Assembly: GCF_017086465.1 (NCBI RefSeq)
Contig: NZ_CP070961.1
Coordinates: 1,922,001-1,986,000, forward strand
Direction: 5' to 3'
Length of the DNA stretch: 64,000 nt
From: Nocardioides sp. zg-1228
GTDB taxonomy: Bacteria; Actinomycetota; Actinomycetes; Propionibacteriales; Nocardioidaceae
Below the pieces are notes generated by a model. The model was given only the letters and a program-made list of their open reading frames with translations. It was not told the DNA's origin and did not search any database. Positions 25,493 to 37,847 of the stretch are shown piece after piece; position 1 is the stretch's first letter; every line of letters starts with the position of its first letter. The translations under genes and the position numbers were made by a program.

Positions 25493-26338
25493 TCAGTCGG
25501 TGTCGCGGCGCTTGAGGTAGCGCTCGAACTCCCGGGCGATCGCCTCGCCCGACGCCTCGGGGAGGTCGGCGGTGTCACGGGTCTCCTCGAGCGCCCTGAC
25601 GTAGTCGGCGACGTCCTCGTCCTCCGCGGCGAGCTCGTCGACACCGCGCTCCCACGCCTTGGCGTCGTCGGCGAGGTCGCCGATGGGCATCGGGGCCTGG
25701 AGCAGCTCCTCGAGCCGGCCGAGCAGCGCGAGGGTCGCCTTGGGGCAGGGCGGCTGGGCGACGTAGTGGGGGACCGCCGCCCAGTAGGAGACGGCCGGGA
25801 TGTCGAGCTGGGTGCAGGCGTCGTTGAAGACCCCGACGATGCCGGTCGGGCCCTCGTAGGTCGACTGCTCGAGCGCGAGGCGGTCGACCAGCTCGGGCTC
25901 GCTCGCGGTGCCGGTGACCGGGATGGGCCGGGTGTGCGGCGTGTCGGCGAGCAGGGCGCCGAGCGTCACGACGAGCTCGGCGCCGAGGTCGTCGCACGCG
26001 GCGAGCAGCTCGGCGCAGAACTGGCGCCACTTCATGTTGGGCTCGATGCCGCGCACCAGGATGACGTCGCGGTCGAGCTCGGCCGGGCGGGCGACGGCGA
26101 TGCGGGTGGTGGGCCAGCTGAGCCGGCGGTGCCCGTGGGGGTCGGTGCTGATGATCGGGCGGTTGACCTGGAAGTCGTAGAACTCCTCGGGGTCGATGGC
26201 CCCGATGACCTCGGCCCTCCACTGCTCGATGAGGTGGTCCACGAGACCGGACGCCGCGTCGGCGGCGTCGTTCCAGCCCTCGAAGGCGGCGATCACCACG
26301 GGGGAGACCAGGTCCTGCACGTCGTCGAACTCGATCAC
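25493..26338 (-). CDS. PAC2-family proteasome-assembly-chaperone-like protein
   Basis: A 281-residue PAC2-family protein (about 300 residues is usual in actinobacteria). The N-terminal block VVIAAFEGWNDAADAAS and the LVTLGALLADTPHTRP segment are characteristic. Eukaryotic relatives assist proteasome assembly; a bacterial role is not established, although a proteasome locus lies in this window. TAGGCT (minus, 26350-26345) ends 6 nt before the GTG at 26338. A GTG three bases earlier (26341) is possible. Confidence 0.88.
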   Translation of the reverse strand: MIEFDDVQDLVSPVVIAAFEGWNDAADAASGLVDHLIEQWRAEVIGAIDPEEFYDFQVNRPIISTDPHGHRRLSWPTTRIAVARPAELDRDVILVRGIEPNMKWRQFCAELLAACDDLGAELVVTLGALLADTPHTRPIPVTGTASEPELVDRLALEQSTYEGPTGIVGVFNDACTQLDIPAVSYWAAVPHYVAQPPCPKATLALLGRLEELLQAPMPIGDLADDAKAWERGVDELAAEDEDVADYVRALEETRDTADLPEASGEAIAREFERYLKRRDTD

Positions 26339-26442
26339 CACTCCAGCCTAGGGCCCGTCCCCAGCGCGTCCGTCGTGATTTCGCCGCCCGACGCGCCGGT
26401 GCCACCATGTGGGAACCCGGTCCGCCTGTCGGACGCCGTTCC

Positions 26443-26448
26443 TAGGCT
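26443..26448 (+). promoter_or_regulatory. metH -10 element, mirrored by the PAC2 promoter
   Basis: TAGGCT at 26443-26448 lies within CCTAGGCTGG, which occurs inverted at 26343-26352 as the promoter of the divergent PAC2 gene. The metH leader would then be about 30 nt and carries GAGAGGAGCC as a possible ribosome site. No B12-box could be recognised in the gap. Confidence 0.45.
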
Positions 26449-26481
26449 GGTGTCACCGCCACCCGAGAGGAGCCACGCACC

Positions 26482-30245
<3,764 letters not shown>

Positions 30246-30258
<13 letters not shown>

Positions 30259-30284
30259 CCCCGAGGACTGACCCCGAGGACCGA
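30246..30284. repeat. 13-bp tandem repeat across the metH stop
   Basis: CCCCGAGGACTGA occurs twice without a gap (30246-30258 and 30259-30271), followed by a third unit with one change (30272-30284). The first unit contains the metH stop. Probably replication slippage. Confidence 0.8.
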
Positions 30285-30310
30285 CCCGTCGGGCGACCGG
30301 GGGGCGCCCC

Positions 30311-31732
30311 TCAGAGCACCACGGCCGCCAGCATCACCAGCGGCAGCGAGACCACCGAGGCGACCGACGTGACGAGCGTCAGCGTCTTGAGGGTGCCCTT
30401 GGTCGACAGGCCGAGCAGCGACTTGAACATCCAGAAGAAGTTGCTGTTGACCTGCAGCGCGAACATCGCGCCCGACGCGATCGCGAGGCCGATCACGATG
30501 GGGGAGACGGTCAGCGAGTCGAGGATCGGGGCGATGATGCCGGCGGCCGTGATCGCGGCCACCGACACCGAGCCGATCGCCAGGTGCAGCACCGCGGCGA
30601 TGAACCACGCCAGCAGGATGCTCAGCACGACCGGCGCGCCCGCGTCGGCCTGGAACAGGTCGCCCAGCACGCTGTCGAGCCCGGTGGCCTCGATGACGGC
30701 GCCGAGCGAGCCGCCGACACCGGTGATCAGCAGGATCTCGCCGGTGGTGTGGAAGCCGTCCTCCATGGCCTCGTTGGTGTGCTCGCCGCCCGAGGAGGCG
30801 CGGGACAGGGCGTAGGCCCCGAGCAGGCCGAGGAAGAGCGCGATGTTGGCGTCGCCGAGGAAGGCGATGAAGGTGGTGGACCAGCCGCCGAGCTCCGCGA
30901 ACGCCCCGAGCGCGATCAGCAGCAGCGGCACCACGATCGGCAGCATGAGCACCGCGAGCGGCAGGCGGCGTACGCCCTCCTTCGCCTCGGCGGCAGCGGC
31001 CTCCGACTCCCGCTGGGCCAGTGCCTCCCGCGCCGTGCCGGCCTCACCGGTGAGGTAGGCCCGGTCGGCGGCCTCCTGCTCGGCCATCGCCTCGTCGAGC
31101 TCCTCGTCGGTCTCGGGCTTCCAGAAGCCGCCGGCGGCGAACAACAGGCGCATCAGCAGGGTGGACACCAGCGCCGTCACGAGGCCGATCACGACCCCGT
31201 ACACGAGCCAGTCACCGAGGCGGATGTCGAGGAGCCCGGCGATCGAGATCGCGGCCAGGCCGGGGATGACGAAGACGTAGCCGGCGAAGATCCCGCAGCC
31301 CAGCGCCGAGGCGAGCACCGGAAGGCCCACCTTGCCGACGAACGGCGACGCCGAACGGGCCACCGGCGCGGCGAGGACGACCTGCACGTCGACGTAGATC
31401 GACGGCATGACCACCGCCAGCATCGAGCTCAGCGCGTAGGGCAGCCGTCCCGAGCCGACCTTCTGCACGAGCAGCGCGACGAGGCGACGGAAGGCGCCCG
31501 TGGAGTGCAGCAGCGCCCCGATGAGCACCCCGAAGCCGATCAGCAGCCCGACCTCGGCCATGATCCCGCCGAAGCCGGTCGTGATCGCCTCGACCGTGCC
31601 GGCGAAGCCGACCCCGCCCGCGAGCCCGAGGTAGAGCGAGCCGAGGATCAGCGAGATCACCGGGTCGATGCGTCCCTTGATGATCAGGGCGACGACCAGG
31701 ACGATCGCGATGGCGGTGTGCAGGGCGACCAT
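30311..31732 (-). CDS. GntP-family gluconate/organic-acid permease
   Basis: A 473-residue multi-pass permease of the GntP (gluconate:H+ symporter) family, about twelve hydrophobic helices. Features are the N-terminal VALHTAIAIVLVVALIIKG helix, the GFGVLIGALLHSTGAF and DVQVVLAAPVARS segments, and the C-terminal FALQVNSNFFWMFKS motif. A charged central loop of about 60 residues (rich in Glu/Ala) lies between helices near residue 220. The ATG at 31732 is the family-like start. Substrate could be gluconate or a related hydroxy acid. Stands alone; no kinase nearby. Confidence 0.9.
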   Translation of the reverse strand: MVALHTAIAIVLVVALIIKGRIDPVISLILGSLYLGLAGGVGFAGTVEAITTGFGGIMAEVGLLIGFGVLIGALLHSTGAFRRLVALLVQKVGSGRLPYALSSMLAVVMPSIYVDVQVVLAAPVARSASPFVGKVGLPVLASALGCGIFAGYVFVIPGLAAISIAGLLDIRLGDWLVYGVVIGLVTALVSTLLMRLLFAAGGFWKPETDEELDEAMAEQEAADRAYLTGEAGTAREALAQRESEAAAAEAKEGVRRLPLAVLMLPIVVPLLLIALGAFAELGGWSTTFIAFLGDANIALFLGLLGAYALSRASSGGEHTNEAMEDGFHTTGEILLITGVGGSLGAVIEATGLDSVLGDLFQADAGAPVVLSILLAWFIAAVLHLAIGSVSVAAITAAGIIAPILDSLTVSPIVIGLAIASGAMFALQVNSNFFWMFKSLLGLSTKGTLKTLTLVTSVASVVSLPLVMLAAVVL

Positions 31733-31974
31733 GGTTCTCCCGATGACAGCGGCCCGAGACGCTCCCGAGTGCCCCCTGTCTACCGCTGACGGCGGGAGTT
31801 CGCCAGAGGCTGTCCGGAGGCCCAGCACGCCGGGATCAGGCCCGGATCCCGGCCGGATGCCGACAGGGGGCGTCGCCGACGCTCTCGCGACTGGCGCTAC
31901 CCTCGTGCGCCTGACCGAAGCGAGACTCTCGGCCCCACGACCGCGTGGGGTGGCCGAACGGAGGCAGGACGACG

Positions 31975-32787
31975 ATGAACAAGCTCCCGCGCAGGATGAC
32001 CGACCGACGGCGGACGGGGGCCATCGCGGCCCTCGCGACGGCTGCCCTGATGACCCTCGCCGCGTGCGGCGACGACGGCGGCGACGCGGCCTCCGACGAG
32101 CCCCGCCTGATCAACGACGGCGAGCTGGTCATCGCCATGAGCGGCGAGTTCCAGCCGTTCAGCTACTTCGAGGACAACGAGCTCACCGGCTTCGACTACG
32201 ACATCGGCGTCGCGATCGCCGAGGAGATGGGCCTCGAGCCCAAGACCGAGACCGGCGCCTTCGACACCCTCATCCAGGGCGTGAAGAGCCAGCGCTACGA
32301 CGTGCTCATCGCGTCGATGACGCCGACCGAGGAGCGCGACCGGGCCGTCGACTTCACCGACAGCTACTACACCTCCGGCGCGACGATGTTCGTCGCCCAG
32401 GACAGCGACTGCGAGGACCCGCGGGAGATGGACTCCCCCAAGGTTGGGGTCGCGTCCGGCACGACCTACCAGACCTTCCTCGAGGACGAGGGCCTCGCAG
32501 GCGAGGTGGTGACCTTCACCTCGGACGTCACCGCCCTCCAGGACGTCGACGCGGGACGACTCGACGGCGCGATGACCGACCGGCTCGTCGGGCTCTACCA
32601 GATCGACCGCGCCGAGCGCGACCTGCGCGCGTGCGGCGACCCGCTCTACAGCGAGGAGCCCGCGTTCGCGGTGGACGAGGGCAACACCGCGCTCGTCGAC
32701 GAGCTCAACGATGCCTTGGCCGCCATCAAGGACGACGGCACCTACGCCGAGATCAGCGAGAAGTGGTTCGGACAGGACATCTCCTGA
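31975..32787 (+). CDS. amino-acid ABC transporter substrate-binding lipoprotein
   Basis: A 270-residue family 3 solute-binding protein for polar amino acids. The signal peptide ends with the lipobox LAAC near residue 29, so it is anchored to the outer face of the membrane. The binding fold shows GEFQPFSYFEDNELTGFDYDI and the RYDVLIASMTPTEERDRAVDF segment. The ATG at 31975 follows GGAGGCAGGAC. It leads the permease and ATPase genes, forming one importer. Ligand cannot be read from the sequence. Confidence 0.94.
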   Translation: MNKLPRRMTDRRRTGAIAALATAALMTLAACGDDGGDAASDEPRLINDGELVIAMSGEFQPFSYFEDNELTGFDYDIGVAIAEEMGLEPKTETGAFDTLIQGVKSQRYDVLIASMTPTEERDRAVDFTDSYYTSGATMFVAQDSDCEDPREMDSPKVGVASGTTYQTFLEDEGLAGEVVTFTSDVTALQDVDAGRLDGAMTDRLVGLYQIDRAERDLRACGDPLYSEEPAFAVDEGNTALVDELNDALAAIKDDGTYAEISEKWFGQDIS

Positions 32788-32791
32788 CGCC

Positions 32792-33445
32792 ATGAGCTTC
32801 CTCGACCACCTCGTCGACACGGCGCCGGTCTTCCTCGACGCCACGTGGATCACGCTGCGGCTCACCGCCACGGCGCTCGTGTTCGCCCTGCTCCTCGGCT
32901 CCGTGGTGGCGGCGATGTCCATGAGCGGGGTCGCGGTCCTGCGCTGGATCGCGACCGGGTTCATCGGGCTCATCCGCGGCACGCCGCTGATCGCCCAGAT
33001 CTTCGTCCTCTACTTCGGCATCGCCGAGATCGTCACGCTGGACAAGTTCTGGGCGGGAGCGATCGCGCTCGGAGTCCACAACGCGGCCTACATCGCCGAG
33101 ATCATCCGCTCCGGCTTCCAGTCCGTCCCCAAGGGACTCGACGAGGCGTCCAGGTCGCTGGGGATGTCGCGGCTCAAGACGCTGCGCCGGGTGCGCGCCC
33201 CGCTCGCGCTGCGGGCGATCCTCCCGGTGCTCGGCAGCCAGTTCATCATCGCGGTGAAGGACTCCTCCCTGGTGGCGTTCATCGGCCTGCAGGAGCTCTT
33301 CCTCAGCGCGCGCAACGAGGCGGCGGCCACCTACGAGCCGCTGACGATGTACCTCATCGTCTCCCTCTACTACCTGGCCATCGTGCTCGCGCTCACCTTC
33401 GTGGTGAACCGCCTCGAGCACCGACTCAGCGCCCACCGGAGGTGA
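32792..33445 (+). CDS. polar amino-acid ABC transporter permease
   Basis: A 217-residue inner-membrane permease of the HisM/GlnP type, with five predicted helices. The EAA-like loop reads [26 protein letters not shown] near residue 125, the contact site for the ATPase. It starts 4 nt after the binding-protein gene and is followed by the ATPase after 5 nt, so the three form an operon. Only one permease is present, so it likely works as a homodimer. Confidence 0.93.
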   Translation: MSFLDHLVDTAPVFLDATWITLRLTATALVFALLLGSVVAAMSMSGVAVLRWIATGFIGLIRGTPLIAQIFVLYFGIAEIVTLDKFWAGAIALGVHNAAYIAEIIRSGFQSVPKGLDEASRSLGMSRLKTLRRVRAPLALRAILPVLGSQFIIAVKDSSLVAFIGLQELFLSARNEAAATYEPLTMYLIVSLYYLAIVLALTFVVNRLEHRLSAHRR

Positions 33446-33450
33446 GCGGC

Positions 33451-34221
33451 ATGACCAGCCCCGAGACGTCCGCGCCCCAGGGGGGCGAGCTCGTCGTCGA
33501 GATGCGCGACATCCTCAAGTCCTACGGCGACACCGTGGTGCTCGAGGGGGTCGACCTCGACGTGCACCGAGGCGAGGTCGTGGTGCTCATCGGCCCGTCC
33601 GGCGCCGGCAAGAGCACCCTGCTGCGGTGCATCAACGGTCTCGAGCGCATCCAGGGCGGCACCATCCGGTTCGCCGGGGAGGAGCTGTCCTACCAGGAGA
33701 AGGAGCTCAACCGCGCCCGCAGCCGGATCGGCATGGTCTTCCAGTCCTTCAACCTCTTCCCGCACCTCAAGGTCATCGACAACGTGACGATGGCCCAGGT
33801 CGACGTGCTCGGCCGGTCCCGGGCCGAGGCGCGGGCCCGGGCGGTGGAGCTGCTCGAGCGGGTCGGCCTGCCCGACAAGGTGGACGCCTACCCGGACCGG
33901 CTCTCGGGTGGCCAGCAGCAGCGGGTGGCCATCGCCCGGGCGCTCGCCATGCATCCCGAGCTGATGCTCTTCGACGAGCCGACCTCGGCGCTCGACCCCG
34001 AGCTGGTCGGCGAGGTGCTGCAGGTGATGCGCTCGCTGGCCGACGACGGGATGACGATGGTCGTGGTGACCCACGAGATGCGCTTCGCCCGCCGGGCCGC
34101 CGACCGCGTCGTGCTGATGGCCGATCGCGGGATCGCCGAGCAGGGCACCCCGGAGCAGGTGCTCGAACGTCCCACGAGCGAGCGTGGCCGGGCCTTCCTG
34201 GCCGAGCTCACCGAGGGCTGA
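33451..34221 (+). CDS. polar amino-acid ABC transporter ATPase
   Basis: A 256-residue ABC ATPase of the GlnQ/HisP type. Walker A is [12 protein letters not shown] near residue 48. The Q-loop lies in [12 protein letters not shown], the signature is [15 protein letters not shown], Walker B is [14 protein letters not shown], and the switch His is in [10 protein letters not shown]. It is the last gene of the three-gene importer and shares an operon with the permease. Confidence 0.96.
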   Translation: MTSPETSAPQGGELVVEMRDILKSYGDTVVLEGVDLDVHRGEVVVLIGPSGAGKSTLLRCINGLERIQGGTIRFAGEELSYQEKELNRARSRIGMVFQSFNLFPHLKVIDNVTMAQVDVLGRSRAEARARAVELLERVGLPDKVDAYPDRLSGGQQQRVAIARALAMHPELMLFDEPTSALDPELVGEVLQVMRSLADDGMTMVVVTHEMRFARRAADRVVLMADRGIAEQGTPEQVLERPTSERGRAFLAELTEG

Positions 34222-34263
34222 CCCGCGACGGGTCGGCCCGGCGCCGCGTGGGACGATGTGCCC

Positions 34264-34977
34264 GTGATGCCGGCAGCTGTCCTGTGGGACATGGACGGGA
34301 CCCTCGTCGACACCGAGCCCTACTGGATCGACACCGAGTACGCCCTCGCGCAGAGGTGCGGCGGCACGTGGTCGCAGGAGCACGCGCTCAACCTCGTCGG
34401 GCGCGCGCTGCTCGACTCGGGCGCCTACATCCGCGAGCACATGGGCATCGACCGGACCCCCGAGCAGATCGTCGACGAGCTGCTCGACGGCGTGGTGGCG
34501 CGCGTGCAGACCCAGGTGCCGTGGCGTCCCGGCGCCCGCGAGCTGCTGGCCGACCTGCGCGAGAGCGGCGTCCCGTGCGCGCTGGTGACCATGTCGTGGC
34601 AGCGCTTCGTCGACCCCATCCTGGCCCAGCTCCCGCCGGGCACGTTCGACAGCATCGTCGTCGGCGACCGGGTCACGCAGGGCAAGCCGCACCCGGAGCC
34701 CTACCTCACCGCTGCCGCCGACCTGGGCCTGGCGCCGGGCGACTGCCTGGCCATCGAGGACTCCGACACCGGAGCCACGTCGGCCGTCGCAGCCGGTTGC
34801 ACGGTTCTCTGCGTGCCCCACCACGTACCGGTCCCGGCGGGGGAGCGGCGGGTGTTCGCCGAGACGCTCGTCGGGCTCGACGCCGCTCGGCTGGCCGCCC
34901 TCGTCGTACGACGCGGACGACGGGGGGCTCGCGGCGGGGTGGCGCTCGACGCGGGCCGCGGCGCCCACCACCTGTGA
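34264..34977 (+). CDS. HAD-superfamily phosphatase (beta-phosphoglucomutase-like)
   Basis: A 237-residue HAD hydrolase with a small cap domain. Motif I is WDMDGTLVDTEPYW (nucleophile Asp near residue 8), motif II lies in LVTMSWQR, Lys of motif III in QGKPHPEPYL, and motif IV in LAIEDSDTGATSA. The substrate is unknown; small phosphosugars are common. The GTG at 34264 is used, but a GTG at 34258 is equally possible. It follows the amino-acid importer by 42 nt. Confidence 0.9.
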   Translation: MMPAAVLWDMDGTLVDTEPYWIDTEYALAQRCGGTWSQEHALNLVGRALLDSGAYIREHMGIDRTPEQIVDELLDGVVARVQTQVPWRPGARELLADLRESGVPCALVTMSWQRFVDPILAQLPPGTFDSIVVGDRVTQGKPHPEPYLTAAADLGLAPGDCLAIEDSDTGATSAVAAGCTVLCVPHHVPVPAGERRVFAETLVGLDAARLAALVVRRGRRGARGGVALDAGRGAHHL

Positions 34978-35022
34978 TCCGACCGTGACCATGTCGTTGT
35001 GGTCCGGCCCACGTCCGCCGGT

Positions 35023-35028
35023 CTAGGG
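35023..35028 (+). promoter_or_regulatory. -10 element of peptide ABC operon
   Basis: TAGGGT lies about 42 nt before the binding-protein ATG at 35071. Unlike many neighbours it leaves a real leader, which contains GGAAGGAC as a ribosome site. Confidence 0.45.
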
Positions 35029-35070
35029 TGCGGGACACACCTGATCGAATACCGGACGGAAGGACTCAGG

Positions 35071-36744
35071 ATGTCTGTGAGACGCACCGTGGCGACCTGG
35101 ACCACGGCGGTCCTGGCGGCCGCCACCCTGGCGAGCTGCGCCGACAGCGAGCGCAACGACGGCGAGAGCGGCGGCAGCGGCAGCGGGGACGACGGCACCT
35201 TCGTCTTCGGTGCGGCCGGTGCGCCGGAGATGTTCGACCCCTTCTACGCGACGGACGGCGAGACGTTCCGCGTCACCCGCCAGATGTTCGAGGGCCTGCT
35301 CGGCATCGAGCCGGGCAGCGCCGAGGTCGTGCCCGAGCTTGCCACCGACTGGGAGCCCAACGAGGACGGCACCGAGTGGACCTTCACGCTGCGTGACGAC
35401 GTCACCTTCCACGACGGTGAGCCCTTCAACGCCGAGGCCGTGTGCGCCAACTTCGAGCGGATGTTCGACCAGAACGAGGCCGGGCAGACCGCCGGCGAGT
35501 ACTGGGGCTACGTCATGGGGGCGTTCGCCAACGACGCGAAGAACTCGCTCTACCGGGGCTGCGAGGCCACCGACGAGTTCGAGGCCGTGGTCTCCATCAG
35601 CGGTCCGACGTCCGGCTTCCCGACGATGCTGACCCTCGAGTCGCTCTCGATGCAGTCGCCCAAGGCGCTCGAGGAGGGCGACGCCAACGGCATCGCCGCC
35701 GAGGGCGAGGGCTTCAGCTTCCCCGCCTACGCCGACAACCCGGTCGGCACCGGTCCGTTCACCTTCGGTGAGTACGACGAGGCCAACGGCGAGATCACCC
35801 TCGAGCGCAACGACGACTACTGGGGTGACAAGGCCAAGGTCAGCGAGCTGGTCTTCCGGGTGATCCCCGACGAGAGCACCCGCCGCCAGGAGCTCGAGGC
35901 CGGCAGCATCAACGGCTACGACCTGCCCAACCCGGTCGACTGGGCCGGTCTGGAGGAGGACGGCAACAGCGTCGAGGTGCGCGACCCGTTCAACATCCTC
36001 TACCTCGGCTTCAACCCCGAGGCCAACCCGAAGCTCAAGGACCTCAAGGTCCGCCAGGCGCTCTACCACGCCCTCAACCGTGAGCAGCTGGTCCAGACGC
36101 AGCTGCCCGAGGGCGCCGCCGTGGCCACGCAGTTCATGCCCGACACGGTGAGCGGCTACAACACCAGCCTCGAGGCCTACCCCTACGACCCCGACGAGGC
36201 CGAGCGCCTGCTGCAGGAGGCCGGGGCCGAGGGCCTGGAGCTCACGTTCGCCTACCCGACCGAGGTCAGCCGGCCCTACATGCCGGACCCGGAGAAGATC
36301 TTCGAGGCGCTGCGCAGCGACCTCGAGGCCGTGGGCGTCAAGGTCAACGTCAAGACCGCCTCGTGGAACGGCGGCTACCTCGACAACGTCACCGCCGGCC
36401 GCTACGACGCCTACATCCTGGGCTGGACCGGCGACTACGACTCCGCGCACAACTTCATCGGCACGTTCTTCGGCAACCTCAAGGAGAACGACTTCGGCAC
36501 CACCGCCTACCCGTGGGGCAAGCAGCTCGCCGACGACCTCCAGGCCGCCGACGCGATCGTCGACGAGGGCGAGCGCGGCGCGGCGTTCGAGGAGATCAAC
36601 CGCCAGATCATGGAGGAGTACCTCCCCGGCCTGGCGATCAGCCACTCGCCGCCCGCGCTCGTCGTGGGACCCGGCGTGGACGGCGTGACGCCGAGCCCGC
36701 TCACCGCCGAGGAGTTCGACACGGTCGTCGTGGGTGGGAAGTGA
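35071..36744 (+). CDS. peptide/oligopeptide ABC substrate-binding lipoprotein
   Basis: A 557-residue family 5 solute-binding protein (DppA/OppA-like). The signal peptide ends in the lipobox LASC, followed by a Gly/Ser/Asp linker. The fold shows LATDWEPNEDGTEWTFTLRD, then VTFHDGEPFNAEAV, the family signature near residue 100, and DLKVRQALYHALNREQLV. It lies first in the five-gene dpp-like operon. A strong hairpin follows it, which may let it be expressed more than the permeases. Ligand not known. Confidence 0.94.
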   Translation: MSVRRTVATWTTAVLAAATLASCADSERNDGESGGSGSGDDGTFVFGAAGAPEMFDPFYATDGETFRVTRQMFEGLLGIEPGSAEVVPELATDWEPNEDGTEWTFTLRDDVTFHDGEPFNAEAVCANFERMFDQNEAGQTAGEYWGYVMGAFANDAKNSLYRGCEATDEFEAVVSISGPTSGFPTMLTLESLSMQSPKALEEGDANGIAAEGEGFSFPAYADNPVGTGPFTFGEYDEANGEITLERNDDYWGDKAKVSELVFRVIPDESTRRQELEAGSINGYDLPNPVDWAGLEEDGNSVEVRDPFNILYLGFNPEANPKLKDLKVRQALYHALNREQLVQTQLPEGAAVATQFMPDTVSGYNTSLEAYPYDPDEAERLLQEAGAEGLELTFAYPTEVSRPYMPDPEKIFEALRSDLEAVGVKVNVKTASWNGGYLDNVTAGRYDAYILGWTGDYDSAHNFIGTFFGNLKENDFGTTAYPWGKQLADDLQAADAIVDEGERGAAFEEINRQIMEEYLPGLAISHSPPALVVGPGVDGVTPSPLTAEEFDTVVVGGK

Positions 36745-36777
36745 CCCCCGTCCGCTGACCGATCGACAGTGCACGAC

Positions 36778-36810
36778 GTCCGGGGGCCGTCCCAGCGACG
36801 GCCCCCGGAC
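36778..36810 (+). terminator. strong hairpin between binding-protein and permease genes
   Basis: A perfect 14-bp stem (36778-36791 with 36797-36810) closes a 5-nt loop (CCAGC) 30 nt after the binding-protein stop. It has no T-tract. It may be an intra-operon attenuator or mRNA-stabilising end that allows more binding protein than permease. Confidence 0.6.
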
Positions 36811-36836
36811 CGTGTCGGCGTGTGTGAGGAGAACGT

Positions 36837-37847
36837 GTGATCCGCTTCGTCGTACGACGACTGCTGCAGATGTGCCTGGTGGTCCTCGTGCTGTCCGTGC
36901 TCGTCTTCGCGTGGTTGCGCTCGCTGCCCGGCGGGCCGGTGTCCGCCATCCTGGGCGAGCGGCAGACGCCCGAGCGGCGCGCCGCCCTCGAGGCGGCGCT
37001 CGGGCTCGACCAGCCCCTGCCCGTGCAGTACCTCCGGTTCCTCGAGCGGGCCGTGCAGGGCGACTTCGGCGTCTCCACCAAGGTGCTGCCCGGTGAGGAC
37101 GCGCTCCAGATCTTCCTCGACCGGCTGCCGGCCACGGTGGAGCTGTCGTTCCTCGCGCTCGCGCTGGCGATCGCCCTCGGCATCCCGCTCGGCTACCTCG
37201 CCGCGCGGCGCAAGGGCTCCGTCGTCGACACGGGGGCGGTCATCTTCTCCCTCGTGGGCGTGGCGGTGCCGGTGTTCTTCACCGCCTTCCTCCTCAAGTA
37301 CTTCTTCGCCGTCGAGTGGAACCTGCTGCCGGTGTCCGGGCGCCAGAGCACCGGCATGGACGCCACCCGGGTGACCGGGATGTTCGTCCTCGACGGGATC
37401 CTGACGCGCGAGTGGGACGCCGCGTGGGACGCGCTCAAGCACCTGATCCTGCCGGCGCTGGCGCTGGCCACGATCCCGTTCGCGGTGATCTTCCGCATCA
37501 CCCGCGCCTCGGTGCTCGACGTGCTCGACGAGGACTACGTGCGCACGGCCGAGGCCAAGGGCCTCACCACCCGCGTGATCCGCGCCCGGCACGTGCTCCG
37601 CAACGCCATGCTGCCCGTCGTCACCACCATCGGCCTGCAGGTCGGCGGCCTGCTCGCCGGCGCGGTGCTGACCGAGACCGTCTTCTCCTACCGCGGCATC
37701 GGCGAGGCCCTGGCCACCGCCTTCCGCGAGAAGGACTATCCCGTGCTGCAGGTGCTGATCATGGCCGCCGCGGTGATCTACGTCCTCGTCAACCTTCTGG
37801 TCGACATGGCCTACGCGGTCATCGACCCCCGGATCAGGACGAGGTGA
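36837..37847 (+). CDS. peptide ABC transporter permease (DppB-like)
   Basis: A 336-residue inner-membrane permease of the DppB/OppB type. The N-terminal helix (FVVRRLLQMCLVVLVLSVLVF) and five more helices are clear. The EAA loop with TAEAKGLTTRVIRARHVLRN lies near residue 240, and the last third has GGLLAGAVLTETVFSYRGIG, a family motif. The GTG start follows the hairpin by 26 nt with GAGGAGAAC as ribosome site. Its stop overlaps the next gene. Confidence 0.94.
   Translation: MIRFVVRRLLQMCLVVLVLSVLVFAWLRSLPGGPVSAILGERQTPERRAALEAALGLDQPLPVQYLRFLERAVQGDFGVSTKVLPGEDALQIFLDRLPATVELSFLALALAIALGIPLGYLAARRKGSVVDTGAVIFSLVGVAVPVFFTAFLLKYFFAVEWNLLPVSGRQSTGMDATRVTGMFVLDGILTREWDAAWDALKHLILPALALATIPFAVIFRITRASVLDVLDEDYVRTAEAKGLTTRVIRARHVLRNAMLPVVTTIGLQVGGLLAGAVLTETVFSYRGIGEALATAFREKDYPVLQVLIMAAAVIYVLVNLLVDMAYAVIDPRIRTR

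Noticed and set aside
26342..26481. Cobalamin or SAM riboswitch before metH
   Set aside because: The gap is only 140 nt and has GGGAACCCGGT-like bases but no B12 box or the other conserved core sequences.
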